Positions 27,837-36,591 of a DNA stretch of 64,000 nt are shown in pieces. Location of the stretch: positions 21,001 through 85,000 of the forward strand of contig JACWDR010000001.1 of NCBI GenBank assembly GCA_014653975.1, given 5' to 3'. This stretch comes from Pelagibacterales bacterium SAG-MED20 (GTDB taxonomy: Bacteria > Pseudomonadota > Alphaproteobacteria > Pelagibacterales > Pelagibacteraceae). The notes under the pieces are model-generated. The model was not told the origin of the DNA, did no database searches, and saw nothing but the letters and a program-made list of their open reading frames with translations. Numbering within the stretch: the stretch's first letter is position 1; every line of letters begins with the position of its first letter. The position numbers and the translations under genes were made by a program.

Positions 27837-28660
27837 ATTTTAGATATGTTTTTTAAATATTTATAAATAAATATTATTAAGATCAGTATTTTATTTTGTC
27901 CATTATCAATTCTAATTTGAATTTCTTCCTTAAAATGATCAAAAAAATTAATGGTGCTTGAGAATCCACCTCTTCTAAAAGTTCCAAATACTTCTTCTTT
28001 TTTGGTTCCTATTCCCTGTAATTTTTTTTTAACAATCATTCTAAAAAAATAGTCATAATCAGATGAATATTTATATTTTAGATTATAAAGACCAACTTTT
28101 TTCGCTGAGCTAGTTTTGATAAAAAAACCTGTTGAATGACTAGAATAAAAACCCCAACTCCAATATATTTTGTAAGGTCTATACCCATGTAATACACCCC
28201 AGTGTTTTTTTACTGCGCCAAAAATAAAATCTTTATTTGGGTTCTTTTTAATATGTCCTGTCAATAGTTCTAAAGCGTTATTTGAATAATAATCATCAGA
28301 ATTTAAAAAACCTATATAATCTCCTTTTGCTAATTGCATCCCATTGTTAAAAGCATCATAAATACCCTTGTCCCTACCTGTACACCAATAATCAATCTTA
28401 TCTTCGTATTTCTTTATAATATCAATAGTTTTATCAGAGGAGCCACCATCAAGTATTATATGTTCATAGTTATCGTATTTCTGATTATGTAAACTTAAAA
28501 TACTTTCCTCTAAATATTTTTCATTATTAAGTACAGCCGTTATTATGGTTATCAAAGGTTTATCTATCTCGGATTTCTTAAAAATATTTTTTGTTCTAAG
28601 CCCACCTTCAATTTTTATATCTTTTAGCTTTTCAATACTTGAAAAGTGCTCATCTATCAT
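27833..28660 (-). CDS. Family 2 glycosyltransferase (WcaA-like)
   Basis: A 275-residue GT-A enzyme: PLITIITAVLNNEKYLEESI (residues 34-53), HIILDGGSSDKTIDI, and FLNSDDYYSNNALE (about 117-130). The SDKGIYDAFNNG-like stretch GRDKGIYDAFNNGMQ is characteristic of colanic acid-type transferases. It sits four bases after the decayed gmd copy. The acceptor is unknown. Confidence 0.86.
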   Translation of the reverse strand: MIDEHFSSIEKLKDIKIEGGLRTKNIFKKSEIDKPLITIITAVLNNEKYLEESILSLHNQKYDNYEHIILDGGSSDKTIDIIKKYEDKIDYWCTGRDKGIYDAFNNGMQLAKGDYIGFLNSDDYYSNNALELLTGHIKKNPNKDFIFGAVKKHWGVLHGYRPYKIYWSWGFYSSHSTGFFIKTSSAKKVGLYNLKYKYSSDYDYFFRMIVKKKLQGIGTKKEEVFGTFRRGGFSSTINFFDHFKEEIQIRIDNGQNKILILIIFIYKYLKNISKI

Positions 28661-28663
28661 TTT

Positions 28664-29296
28664 TTATATTCTCTCTAACAAAATTGTTTTAGTCGGCAAA
28701 ATAAAATAGTCATCTATTTTTTTGGAGTTTAAAATTTTATGACATGCTACAGTTCTTAAGTGTACTAAATGATTCAAGAAAATTACTGTACAAGTTGGTA
28801 TATTAAACATTTTTCTATAAGACTTAATAATTTCATAGTTAATAAGCTTTGATAGTCCAAATAAATTTTTAGGTTTTTGTTTATTATTTTTAAAATTTAA
28901 GTTATCATACATTTCACTATTACCCTCATACAAAAACTTTGACTTTATACTTTTTTGCGAAACAATAAAATCTAATATGATTTTCAAAAAATTTATTTCT
29001 TTATCAAATATTTCAAATTTTTTTAAAGTAGATTTTTTAATATTCGATTGGTCTTCAAAAAAATAAATTTCATTAAAATTTTTTTTTAAAAGTTTAGTTA
29101 TATTTATTTCATTAAATTTAGGAAGCTTATGTAAATTGCTATTTTTAAAAAATCTTAATGTTTTTAAGTTTTTTTTAGTTTTTTTTAAGCAAATTCCTTC
29201 GATTAAGTATTTTTTTTTATGTAAATATTTCATCATAACTATTCCATTTTTTTCTGTAATTCCAAATATGAGTGCCGTTTTTTTTTTCATTATCAA
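28664..29296 (-). CDS. Degenerate GDP-mannose 4,6-dehydratase-like protein
   Basis: The 210-residue protein lines up with Gmd over its length: TALIFGITEKNG against [23 protein letters not shown] against [17 protein letters not shown] against PYGVAK and FLNHLVHLRTVACHKI against [16 protein letters not shown]. The changes are in key places: the NAD glycine loop loses glycines (residues 12-18), the catalytic Tyr is Phe146 (Lys150 kept), and about 140 residues are missing in internal blocks and at the C-terminus. It is unlikely to dehydrate GDP-mannose. It keeps an open frame and stays within the operon, three bases before the GT2 gene. Confidence 0.7.
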   Translation of the reverse strand: MIMKKKTALIFGITEKNGIVMMKYLHKKKYLIEGICLKKTKKNLKTLRFFKNSNLHKLPKFNEINITKLLKKNFNEIYFFEDQSNIKKSTLKKFEIFDKEINFLKIILDFIVSQKSIKSKFLYEGNSEMYDNLNFKNNKQKPKNLFGLSKLINYEIIKSYRKMFNIPTCTVIFLNHLVHLRTVACHKILNSKKIDDYFILPTKTILLERI

Positions 29297-30439
29297 TTAT
29301 ATTTTAAATACTTTTTTACAAATTTTTTTGATGTGATTAATCTCAGTTTCCTTAAGATCGTAATATATTGGTAAAGATATACACGATTTAAAAAATAGAG
29401 ATGAGTTCTTATAATTATTTTTATTAAAGCCATATTTTCTTTTATAGAATGGCTGTGTATTAACTGGAATATAGTGTACCTGAAGTTTTATTTTATATTT
29501 TAAAAATTCTTTAATTATTTTTTCTTTTGTTTTTTTTATCTTTTTTAAGTTAATTAGAAGTGGATATAAATGGTAGGTATTTATTGTATTTTTAATTTTT
29601 TTTGGAGTTCTGAATTTTTCTTTATCATTAAATAAATTATCATATATTTGTGATATTTCTATTCTTCGAATTGTAAATTTATTTAACTTTTTTAGTTGAC
29701 TAATACCTAGTGCACAATTTAAGTCTGGTAATCTAAAATTATAACCTAAGTTAAAAACTTTATAGTCCCAGTGTTTGCTATTATTTCTTACTATCCCATG
29801 TTCTCGAAGTAGGGTTGCCTTTTCATTCATTATTTTGTTATTGGTCAAAATTGCTCCACCTTCTCCTGTGGTAATTGCTTTTACAGGGTGAAAACTTAAG
29901 GTTGCAAAGTCAGCATATTTTGTAGCATAACCTTTATTAAACTGAATACTTGAACCCATTGCATGACAATTGTCGTTAATTAAAGTGATATTATATTTCT
30001 TTTTTAATTGATGAAATTTTTTCCACTGAGCAGGTTGCCCACCATAGTCAGTGATTATGGCAGCTTTTATTCTTTTTTTTTTATCTTTTTCTAGCTCCTT
30101 TTCTAGTTGAAAAGGATCCATACAATAATCGTCTAAATTAATATCAATAAACAATGGTTTAGCTCCACAATGCTCAACTGAATTAATTGAAGATATAAAC
30201 GTAATAGGTGGCACAGCTATTAAATCTCCTTTTTTCCACTTTAAAATTTTTCCAATTAAAAAAAGTGCCGAAGAAGCATTCGATAAAACTGTAGAGAATT
30301 TACATTTAAAATTTTTTGTTAATTCCTTTTCAAATTCTTTTACTAAAGGTCCTTGAGTTAAATAATTACTTTTCAATGATTTTACTACATATCTAATATC
30401 TTGAGAGTCTATGCTTTGTTTACCATAAGAAATAGTCAT
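29297..30439 (-). CDS. pseC: UDP-4-amino-4,6-dideoxy-N-acetyl-beta-L-altrosamine transaminase
   Basis: PseC is a PLP aminotransferase of the DegT/DnrJ/EryC1/StrS family and does the second step to pseudaminic acid. The 380-residue protein opens YGKQSIDSQDIRYVVKSL, a PseC-type start, has SNASSALFLIGKIL near residue 56, TDYGGQPAQWKK near 151, and the PLP lysine in SFHPVKAITTGEGGA near 187-201. It is ten bases after pseB on the same strand, the usual pair. Confidence 0.92.
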   Translation of the reverse strand: MTISYGKQSIDSQDIRYVVKSLKSNYLTQGPLVKEFEKELTKNFKCKFSTVLSNASSALFLIGKILKWKKGDLIAVPPITFISSINSVEHCGAKPLFIDINLDDYCMDPFQLEKELEKDKKKRIKAAIITDYGGQPAQWKKFHQLKKKYNITLINDNCHAMGSSIQFNKGYATKYADFATLSFHPVKAITTGEGGAILTNNKIMNEKATLLREHGIVRNNSKHWDYKVFNLGYNFRLPDLNCALGISQLKKLNKFTIRRIEISQIYDNLFNDKEKFRTPKKIKNTINTYHLYPLLINLKKIKKTKEKIIKEFLKYKIKLQVHYIPVNTQPFYKRKYGFNKNNYKNSSLFFKSCISLPIYYDLKETEINHIKKICKKVFKI

Positions 30440-30448
30440 TAAATAACT

Positions 30449-31438
30449 CTAATCAAAATCTTTAATATTTTTTTTTATTTCTTTTCTTATTTGTACAATT
30501 GATAAAAATTCAGAATTTTCTAAACTATTATAAGAATTGAAATTCTTATATTTAGAAATAGTTTTTTTTACTGCAAGTTTTCCAGAAAAACTAATTATAA
30601 AATAGTTCTTATTTTCAATAATTTTATTTGAATCTGATGCTTCAATTAATTCTTCATGAATTTTTTCTCCAGGTCTAATACCTATAAATTTTATTTTTTT
30701 CTTTGGATTGATAGCTTTCACTAAATCAAGAATTTTGTATGATGGTATTTTTGGAACAAACACTTCAGATCCCTTCATTTTCAATATGCACATATTTACA
30801 AAATTTGCTGCTTCAGTTAACGAAATATTGAATCTGGTCATATTTTTATCTGTCACAGTAAATGGTGATGTAAGACTTTTATTTTGATTTAAAAAAATAG
30901 GAATTACAGAGCCTCTACTACCCATAACATTGCCATACCTTATGACACTAAATTTAGTTTTTTTTAATCCCTTAAAAATATTCGCAGAAATAAATAACTT
31001 TTCTGCTGTTAATTTTGTTGATCCATAAAGATTGATTGGAGAAACTGCTTTATCTGTACTTATTAGTATTACTTTATCAATATTTTTATTAATACAAACT
31101 TCAATTAAATTTTGAGTACCAATAATATTTGTTTGTACTGTTTCAAATGGGTTATATTCTGTTGCTGGTACCTGTTTAAGGGCTGCCGAATGAACTACAA
31201 TATCTACACTATCTTGAATTGCCCACTCTAATCTACTTTTATCTCTTACATCCCCTAAATAAAATCTAAAAATATCTAAATTTGATTTCACAAAAGGTAA
31301 TTCTTGCATCATTAATTGTTTATACTCATCTCTACTAAAAACTATTATCTTTTTTGCCAATTTTTTATTTATTAATAATTTAATAAACTTTTTTGCAAAA
31401 GATCCTGTCCCACCTGTTATAAAATACGTTTTTTTCAT
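30449..31438 (-). CDS. pseB: UDP-N-acetylglucosamine 4,6-dehydratase (inverting)
   Basis: PseB dehydrates UDP-GlcNAc with C5 inversion, the first step to pseudaminic acid. It has TGGTGSFAKKFI (residues 8-19), FSRDEYKQLMMQ, the LKQVPATEYNPFE stretch, STDKAVSPINLYGSTK (about 122-137) with the catalytic aspartate-lysine and tyrosine-lysine pairs, and RYGNVMGSRGSVIP. At 329 residues it has the normal length and is the first gene of the pse pair; the ABC exporter gene ends 43 bases upstream. Confidence 0.95.
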   Translation of the reverse strand: MKKTYFITGGTGSFAKKFIKLLINKKLAKKIIVFSRDEYKQLMMQELPFVKSNLDIFRFYLGDVRDKSRLEWAIQDSVDIVVHSAALKQVPATEYNPFETVQTNIIGTQNLIEVCINKNIDKVILISTDKAVSPINLYGSTKLTAEKLFISANIFKGLKKTKFSVIRYGNVMGSRGSVIPIFLNQNKSLTSPFTVTDKNMTRFNISLTEAANFVNMCILKMKGSEVFVPKIPSYKILDLVKAINPKKKIKFIGIRPGEKIHEELIEASDSNKIIENKNYFIISFSGKLAVKKTISKYKNFNSYNSLENSEFLSIVQIRKEIKKNIKDFD

Positions 31439-31481
31439 TTCTTTATTTTACCTTAATTTTTTTATTTATCATGTTTATAAT

Positions 31482-33254
31482 TTAATTATCTAATTTATTT
31501 AAATTAATATTCTTCAAATCAACCTGTGAAATATTTTTATTCTCTAGCTTATAAACAAAATCACAATATCTTAATACTTTTTCTCTATGAGATATAATAA
31601 TTAAAGTCTTTTCTTTATTTTGATTAAAGATAGTTTCTGTTAAATGTTCTTCTGAATCAAGATCCATAGCACTTGTGGGTTCATCATAAATAAGTATTTC
31701 GGGCTGACGATATAAAGCTCTTGCAATACCAATTTTTTGTTTTTGTCCTCCAGAAATATTTTTTCCTCCTTCTCCAACTAAATCTTCTGGTGATAATGTT
31801 TCTGATAAACCAGATGATACCATCATTTTTTTTACTCTTTCTTTATCTATATTTTCTTCACTAATACCAAGTGCAATGTTATTTTGAACACTATCATCTA
31901 TTAAATAAATTGATTGGGGTATAAAACCAATCAATTTTTGCCATCCATTAATATCATTGATAATATTTTTTTGATCAACTGATATTTCTCCATTAATTGG
32001 ATTTATTAATCCACAAATCAGATTGATAAGTGTACTTTTGCCTGCTGCATTACGACCAACTAATCCAATACAGGTATTCTTTTTTATTTTTAAATTTAAT
32101 TTATCTAAAACTAAATTTTTATTATTTTCATATTTAAAAGAAATATCTTTAGCCTCTATCTCTTCCTCAAATTTAAAATTATCATTCTTAATATTAGTGA
32201 AAATCTTTGTATCGTGTTTTTTATCCTCGAGTTCTTTTATTATTAATTCTAATGATACCACTCCAAATTTCATTTTTTGATACGCTACTGATAGACCACT
32301 TAGTGAAGGGATAATTCTATAGGCAGCAAATACATATATCACAAATATAGTAAAAAATTCTTCGAAAGGTAACTTCATAAAATTAATATAAACAATCATT
32401 CCTAGGGCAATAGTAATAAAAATAAATTCAAAAATTATTTTAGGCAATATACCAAAAACTGTCCTTTTGATTCCAAGCGGTATCATGGCATTGATATGCA
32501 AATTAAATTTTTTCTGAAAAAAATTCTCTATAGCAAGTAATTTAATTTCTCTAATAAGAGAAAAACCTTCTTGTAAATTTTTTAAAGAACCGAATGCATG
32601 TTTTTGTCTTCTTTTTCCAATAATTCTGATTTTGTTCTTTATAAACAATGCTAAAGATATTCCGAACATTCCAAATATAAACAAAACAATTAAGCTAGAT
32701 ACAAAAGAATAATAAAAAAGTAACCCTAAAACAAACATAGACATTAGTAATAATAAAAAAAAAGTAAAAAAAGGGCCAACAAAGCTATTCATTAAAGTGT
32801 CTACTTCTTGGATAGTATTTCTTATTAACTTTGCAGAGCTATTCTTAAAATGAAATGTATAATCTCTGGTTAAATAATGATTAAAAAGCTTTTTTGAAAG
32901 TTCTGCTTTTATAACAAGTAGAACTTTTGATTGAAAAAAAGTGTAAAAAACTAAAAATAAATACTTTAAAAGATAAACAAAAAAAATTGCTAAAATTGAA
33001 AGACTTATATAATTCAAGCTTAATGAGTCTTTTGATGATTTTAATATAGAAGAAAATACTTCATTTGTAGTTCCTTCGGGGTTAAATATTATATTGACTA
33101 GTGGAATCATAATTCCAATCGATAGCATTTCTAAAAAACCCGCTACAACCATAAAAATAAATAAAAATATTAAATTTTTCTTTCTTACAATTTCTATGAT
33201 TGATAGAAAATTTCTAAATTCTAAGATGTTTAAAAAGTTAAAATTATTCACCAC
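31482..33254 (-). CDS. ABC transporter, fused permease and ATPase (PglK-like flippase)
   Basis: The 590-residue protein has about five to six membrane helices in the first 330 residues and an ATPase domain after it. Walker A reads GLVGRNAAGKST, the signature is ISGGQKQKIGIARAL, Walker B is ILIYDEPTSAMDLDSE, and the switch is IISHRE. This layout matches lipid-linked oligosaccharide flippases such as PglK and MsbA-type exporters. In this context it most likely flips an undecaprenyl-linked glycan. It overlaps the upstream SDR gene by 11 bases. Confidence 0.87.
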   Translation of the reverse strand: MVNNFNFLNILEFRNFLSIIEIVRKKNLIFLFIFMVVAGFLEMLSIGIMIPLVNIIFNPEGTTNEVFSSILKSSKDSLSLNYISLSILAIFFVYLLKYLFLVFYTFFQSKVLLVIKAELSKKLFNHYLTRDYTFHFKNSSAKLIRNTIQEVDTLMNSFVGPFFTFFLLLLMSMFVLGLLFYYSFVSSLIVLFIFGMFGISLALFIKNKIRIIGKRRQKHAFGSLKNLQEGFSLIREIKLLAIENFFQKKFNLHINAMIPLGIKRTVFGILPKIIFEFIFITIALGMIVYINFMKLPFEEFFTIFVIYVFAAYRIIPSLSGLSVAYQKMKFGVVSLELIIKELEDKKHDTKIFTNIKNDNFKFEEEIEAKDISFKYENNKNLVLDKLNLKIKKNTCIGLVGRNAAGKSTLINLICGLINPINGEISVDQKNIINDINGWQKLIGFIPQSIYLIDDSVQNNIALGISEENIDKERVKKMMVSSGLSETLSPEDLVGEGGKNISGGQKQKIGIARALYRQPEILIYDEPTSAMDLDSEEHLTETIFNQNKEKTLIIISHREKVLRYCDFVYKLENKNISQVDLKNINLNKLDN

Positions 33255-33960
33255 CAGATATATTTAATAATTCGTTGGTGATCTGAGTATTTTTCGAAGA
33301 ACAAAGAAAATAAATATATTCTGCAATTTCTGTAGTCTTTGCCATTCTTTTAGTTGGAATTAAATTTATTCTTTTTTTCATATTTTTGTTTTTAACTCTT
33401 TTATGAATTTTTGTATCTGTAACTCCTATTCTTAGGCAATTATATAAAACATTATATCTAATTTTCTCTTTTAACGGGCTTGGAAAAAACTCATTCATAT
33501 GTTTTGACAGTGAATATGCAAAAGTTTTTTCACCACCTCCAAATTTTGTACCAATGCTAGAGGTAAGCAAAACTCTTCCCCAATTCCTTTTTTTCATAGA
33601 ATTAACGACTTCTCTAAGAATAAGCCAACTTGAAAAATAATTTACATTTAAATGATGATTTATTTCATCAATTTTTAGCAAATTAAACTGTTTTGAATTG
33701 TTCAATCCTGTTAAACTAATAAATGCATCATGTTTTTTAAAAAAGGATTTGTTTTGCTTTACAAATTTTTCAAACTTTTGAATATGTTCAAAGTCAAAAC
33801 AAAAAAGATCTAAATTATTGTTTTGAAATTTTAAATCTTTTAATTTTTTACTACTTTTATTAAAATGAGCAGTAACTTTCCAACCAAGTTCAAGGTATTT
33901 TTGAACTACTGCAATTCCTATATCAGAACTCGCTCCAGTTATTAAAATTTTTTTTTTCAT
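33244..33960 (-). CDS. Short-chain dehydrogenase/reductase
   Basis: A 238-residue classical SDR with TGASSDIGIAVVQKYL (about residues 8-23), SSIGTKFGGGEKTFAYSLSK carrying the Ser and Tyr-Lys catalytic residues (about 134-153), and a C-terminal NELLNISGGE typical of FabG-like enzymes. It is 27 bases downstream of the radical SAM gene and overlaps the flippase gene. The substrate is not evident. Confidence 0.82.
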   Translation of the reverse strand: MKKKILITGASSDIGIAVVQKYLELGWKVTAHFNKSSKKLKDLKFQNNNLDLFCFDFEHIQKFEKFVKQNKSFFKKHDAFISLTGLNNSKQFNLLKIDEINHHLNVNYFSSWLILREVVNSMKKRNWGRVLLTSSIGTKFGGGEKTFAYSLSKHMNEFFPSPLKEKIRYNVLYNCLRIGVTDTKIHKRVKNKNMKKRINLIPTKRMAKTTEIAEYIYFLCSSKNTQITNELLNISGGE

Positions 33961-33987
33961 TTGATAGCTGATTAATATATCATTTAT

Positions 33988-35112
33988 TTAAAATGTTAGA
34001 CCACACCTGTCACAAGGTTTGATTGTTTGTCTTTCATCATTTAAATGTTTTTTTCTTAAAGATTGAAAAAACTCTGAAGTCCAAATCTTTCTAATATTAT
34101 TTTGACTATAATCTAATTTACCCATTGTTAACTGACTTTTATAATCCACATCGCAAGGATTTGTAATGCCATCAAACCATACGTACATTCTTTCCCAAAG
34201 ATATGTACATGGAGAGTTAACCCCATCTGGATTATTATTGTAAGTATCCCATCTATTTTGTTCTTTTACAAAAACAACATGGTCAACGTATTGTGTCCAG
34301 AAGTCTGTAATAACTTTTGCATCTTGATCTTCATTAACTAAAACACCTGAAATTCTAGTTGTAGTTTTACTATTAGGAAATTCAGTATCCCTAATTTTTT
34401 TAAAATTTTTTATATTACTGACTACTTCGTTAAATTTACCTCCAACTCTTATTTTTTCATATTTTTTTTTATCAGACTCGTCTACTGAATATACAAGTTC
34501 ATTGACATTTGTTTCTAATATCTTTCTTATTAATTTTTCACTGAGTTTAGTTGCATTAGTATTCAGCTTTACTTCTAAAAATTTATTAGAAATATAATCT
34601 AGCATTTCAGGCAGTTTGGGGTGTAAAGTAGGCTCACCTCTTGAAGCCAGTGTAATTGCTTTAGTTCCATTTGCATAACATTCATCAATTATTTCTTTGA
34701 AAAAATCCATTTTCATTGTTCCCATGAAGGGTTTTTTTGTAAATGATTTATCTATTTGAAAACACATGGTGCATCTTATGTTGCAAGTAGATACAGGCTC
34801 AACTAATACGTATATTGGAAAGTCTGACACAATTTTTTCTTTTGGAAATTTTCTAAATTTATACCTAAATAAAAAATAATCTGGCCAACTATTTTGGGAG
34901 TGTTTTTTAAAATAAAGTAACTCTTGAGAATTAAAATCAAAAGGTAATGAGTTATTCTTTACGATATGTTCTTGAATTTCATTAAAATATATTTGATCTT
35001 CCTTACTCAAATTTTTATTTGAAGAGTTTTTTAAATTAATAAAAAAAGGATAGATTTCTTTATAAAAATCATTATCACTATTTTGGAAATATACGTTTTT
35101 TATTGAAGACAT
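33988..35112 (-). CDS. Radical SAM protein with SPASM-like C-terminus
   Basis: The 374-residue protein has the [4Fe-4S]-SAM motif CNIRCTMC (Cys110, Cys114, Cys117) after VEPVSTC, the GEPTLHPKL glycine-rich segment and a C-terminal part with cysteines in SPCTYLWERM, TNPCDVDY and KPCDRCGLTF, which fits auxiliary iron-sulfur clusters. It has a long N-terminal extension (about 100 residues). It is the first gene of a leftward unit with an SDR and a flippase. Such enzymes in glycan loci often modify sugars by epimerisation or dehydrogenation; the substrate here is unknown. Confidence 0.85.
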   Translation of the reverse strand: MSSIKNVYFQNSDNDFYKEIYPFFINLKNSSNKNLSKEDQIYFNEIQEHIVKNNSLPFDFNSQELLYFKKHSQNSWPDYFLFRYKFRKFPKEKIVSDFPIYVLVEPVSTCNIRCTMCFQIDKSFTKKPFMGTMKMDFFKEIIDECYANGTKAITLASRGEPTLHPKLPEMLDYISNKFLEVKLNTNATKLSEKLIRKILETNVNELVYSVDESDKKKYEKIRVGGKFNEVVSNIKNFKKIRDTEFPNSKTTTRISGVLVNEDQDAKVITDFWTQYVDHVVFVKEQNRWDTYNNNPDGVNSPCTYLWERMYVWFDGITNPCDVDYKSQLTMGKLDYSQNNIRKIWTSEFFQSLRKKHLNDERQTIKPCDRCGLTF

Positions 35113-35179
35113 AATATTATGTTAATTATCAATTATGTTAAAAATTTGATATGAACTTATACAATAATTCCTTAAATAA

Positions 35180-36352
35180 ATGAAAAAGAAAATAATAGTT
35201 CTCGGTGTTAGCAAAAGTGTTGCAGAAATTGATTGGATTTTACCAGTATTATTTGAATTAAAAAAAGATTATAAAATATTTACACTCTTCCAGCGTAGGG
35301 ACGCTTATAATACTCTTAAAAAAGATAAGATATTATTCAAACTTTGGAATGAAATTTCTGATGGGTATAAAATAGAAGATAGCATTGATAAAGTTAAGAG
35401 ATTTTTAGATCAAAAATTTTTTTTTAATAAAACAATAAATTATTTTTTTGGATTCAATATTAAAAATTATTTTAAAAAAAACAAAATTAATTTTTCAGAA
35501 ATTGCAGTATTTTTTTCAGAATTTGGAACCTATTCACCTTTCATTAGTTATATAAAAAAGGAAAATGTAAGACCTAAAATTATTCATTTTCCAACATCTG
35601 CATTTATTTTTGCTAAACCACGATTAAATGAAAAGGTAAACTATAGTTTGGGAGGAGACAATTTAATTTTGTGTAATGATAGTGATGTAGACTCATGGAG
35701 TAAAAGAATAGCTACAGAAAAAATCAAAGTAGTTGGTGTTCCTAAATATGATTTAGCCTGGTTAAATAAATTAATACCTATTATTAAAAAAAATAAAAAA
35801 CCTATTATTTTAATTGCTTATTCATCAAGATTTAAATTTGAAAAAGAGAAAAATGAAAAACAATTAAATGAAATTATGCAAGTTTTAAGTGAATTTATTA
35901 ATTTTAAAATTATTTTTAAAATACATCCAAGAAGAAATGATCCTTACTATTTAAAAATTTTAAAAAAATATAAAAATGTTGATTTTGAGATTTCAAAGGA
36001 AAATTTACTTACATTGGCATCCAAATGTGACATTTTTTTACATGACCGAGACTCTTCTGTGTTGCTTGAGGGACTAATCTTTAAAAAACCCTCCATTGAA
36101 TATTGGGAGGCGGTAAAACTTATAAATCGTGATATTGGTGTGGATATATTTAAACTTAATGTAAGAGCAAATAATTCTGATGAGTTAAAAAAATTGATCA
36201 AACTTGCAGAAGATAGTCCTTCACATGAAATATGGATAAATCAAAAAAATAACTTCTTGCTAAATTGTAAAAAATTTAAAGAAAGCGCTACGATACATTG
36301 TGTTAAAGTTATCCAAGAATTATTAAAAGAAAAAAATAATACCAAAAAATAG
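35180..36352 (+). CDS. GT-B-fold surface carbohydrate biosynthesis protein
   Basis: A 390-residue soluble protein. The C-terminal half has VVGVPKYDLAWL, IIFKIHPRRNDPYYLK (about 239-254) and CDIFLHDRDSSVLLEGLIFKKPSIEYWE (about 280-307 in parts), the layout of CDP-glycerol glycerophosphotransferase/UDP-GlcNAc 2-epimerase-like surface carbohydrate proteins. The N-terminus (MKKKIIVLGVSKSVAEIDWI) opens a Rossmann domain. It starts a rightward run and diverges from the radical SAM gene across 67 bases. Its exact reaction is unknown. Its stop precedes the promoter of the B12 riboswitch by two bases. Confidence 0.65.
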   Translation: MKKKIIVLGVSKSVAEIDWILPVLFELKKDYKIFTLFQRRDAYNTLKKDKILFKLWNEISDGYKIEDSIDKVKRFLDQKFFFNKTINYFFGFNIKNYFKKNKINFSEIAVFFSEFGTYSPFISYIKKENVRPKIIHFPTSAFIFAKPRLNEKVNYSLGGDNLILCNDSDVDSWSKRIATEKIKVVGVPKYDLAWLNKLIPIIKKNKKPIILIAYSSRFKFEKEKNEKQLNEIMQVLSEFINFKIIFKIHPRRNDPYYLKILKKYKNVDFEISKENLLTLASKCDIFLHDRDSSVLLEGLIFKKPSIEYWEAVKLINRDIGVDIFKLNVRANNSDELKKLIKLAEDSPSHEIWINQKNNFLLNCKKFKESATIHCVKVIQELLKEKNNTKK

Positions 36353-36354
36353 AG

Positions 36355-36382
36355 TTGACTATTTTTAAAAAAAAAGTATTTT
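36355..36382 (+). promoter_or_regulatory. Candidate sigma-70 promoter for the B12 operon
   Basis: TTGACT at 36355-36360 and TATTTT at 36377-36382 are spaced by 16 bases and lie just upstream of the cobalamin riboswitch. Transcription would then start near 36388-36390. The A9/T7 tract inside it could also serve as a weak terminator for the gene before it. Confidence 0.45.
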
Positions 36383-36387
36383 TTTAG

Positions 36388-36520
36388 TGTGCTGAATCTT
36401 GGTGGGAAATAATGTGAAAAACATTAGCTGTTCCTGCAACGGTAACATTTAAAATGAAGCCCGAGTGCCACCCAGTATAGCCCGCTGTTGAACGATGGCC
36501 AGGAAAAGTCTAGTTCTGCA
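36388..36520 (+). ncRNA. Cobalamin riboswitch
   Basis: The conserved core of the AdoCbl-type element can be read in order: GGTGGGAAAT (36401-36410), a TAATGT/ACATTA stem closed by GAAAA (36410-36426), GCTGTTCCTGCAACGGTAA (36427-36445, matching the GCUGUCCCGCAACGGUAA consensus), CCGAGTGCCACCC (36461-36473), and GGCCAGGAA (36498-36506) with AGTTCTGC downstream. It lies about 70 bases before a BtuB-like receptor gene, the classic target. B12 binding would reduce expression of the genes behind it. Confidence 0.93.
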
Positions 36521-36550
36521 ATTTAAATTAACATCGGCATTAAATTAACT

Positions 36551-36571
36551 AACTTCTAATATTTAGAAGTT
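36551..36571 (+). promoter_or_regulatory. Perfect hairpin between riboswitch and receptor gene
   Basis: AACTTCTAA (36551-36559) and TTAGAAGTT (36563-36571) form a 9-bp stem with a three-base loop, followed by TAAAAAAGG and the receptor start. It lies next to the Shine-Dalgarno and could be the riboswitch expression platform. A direct repeat TTAAATTAAC occurs just before it at 36523-36532 and 36540-36549. No T-run follows, so a simple terminator is unlikely. Confidence 0.5.
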
Positions 36572-36591
36572 TAAAAAAGGATGTGCAAAAG

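Noticed and set aside
36361..36386. A9/T7 tract as a strong terminator of the gene ending at 36352
   Set aside because: The stem would be only A:T pairs and the tract overlaps a plausible promoter; possible but not supported enough to call.
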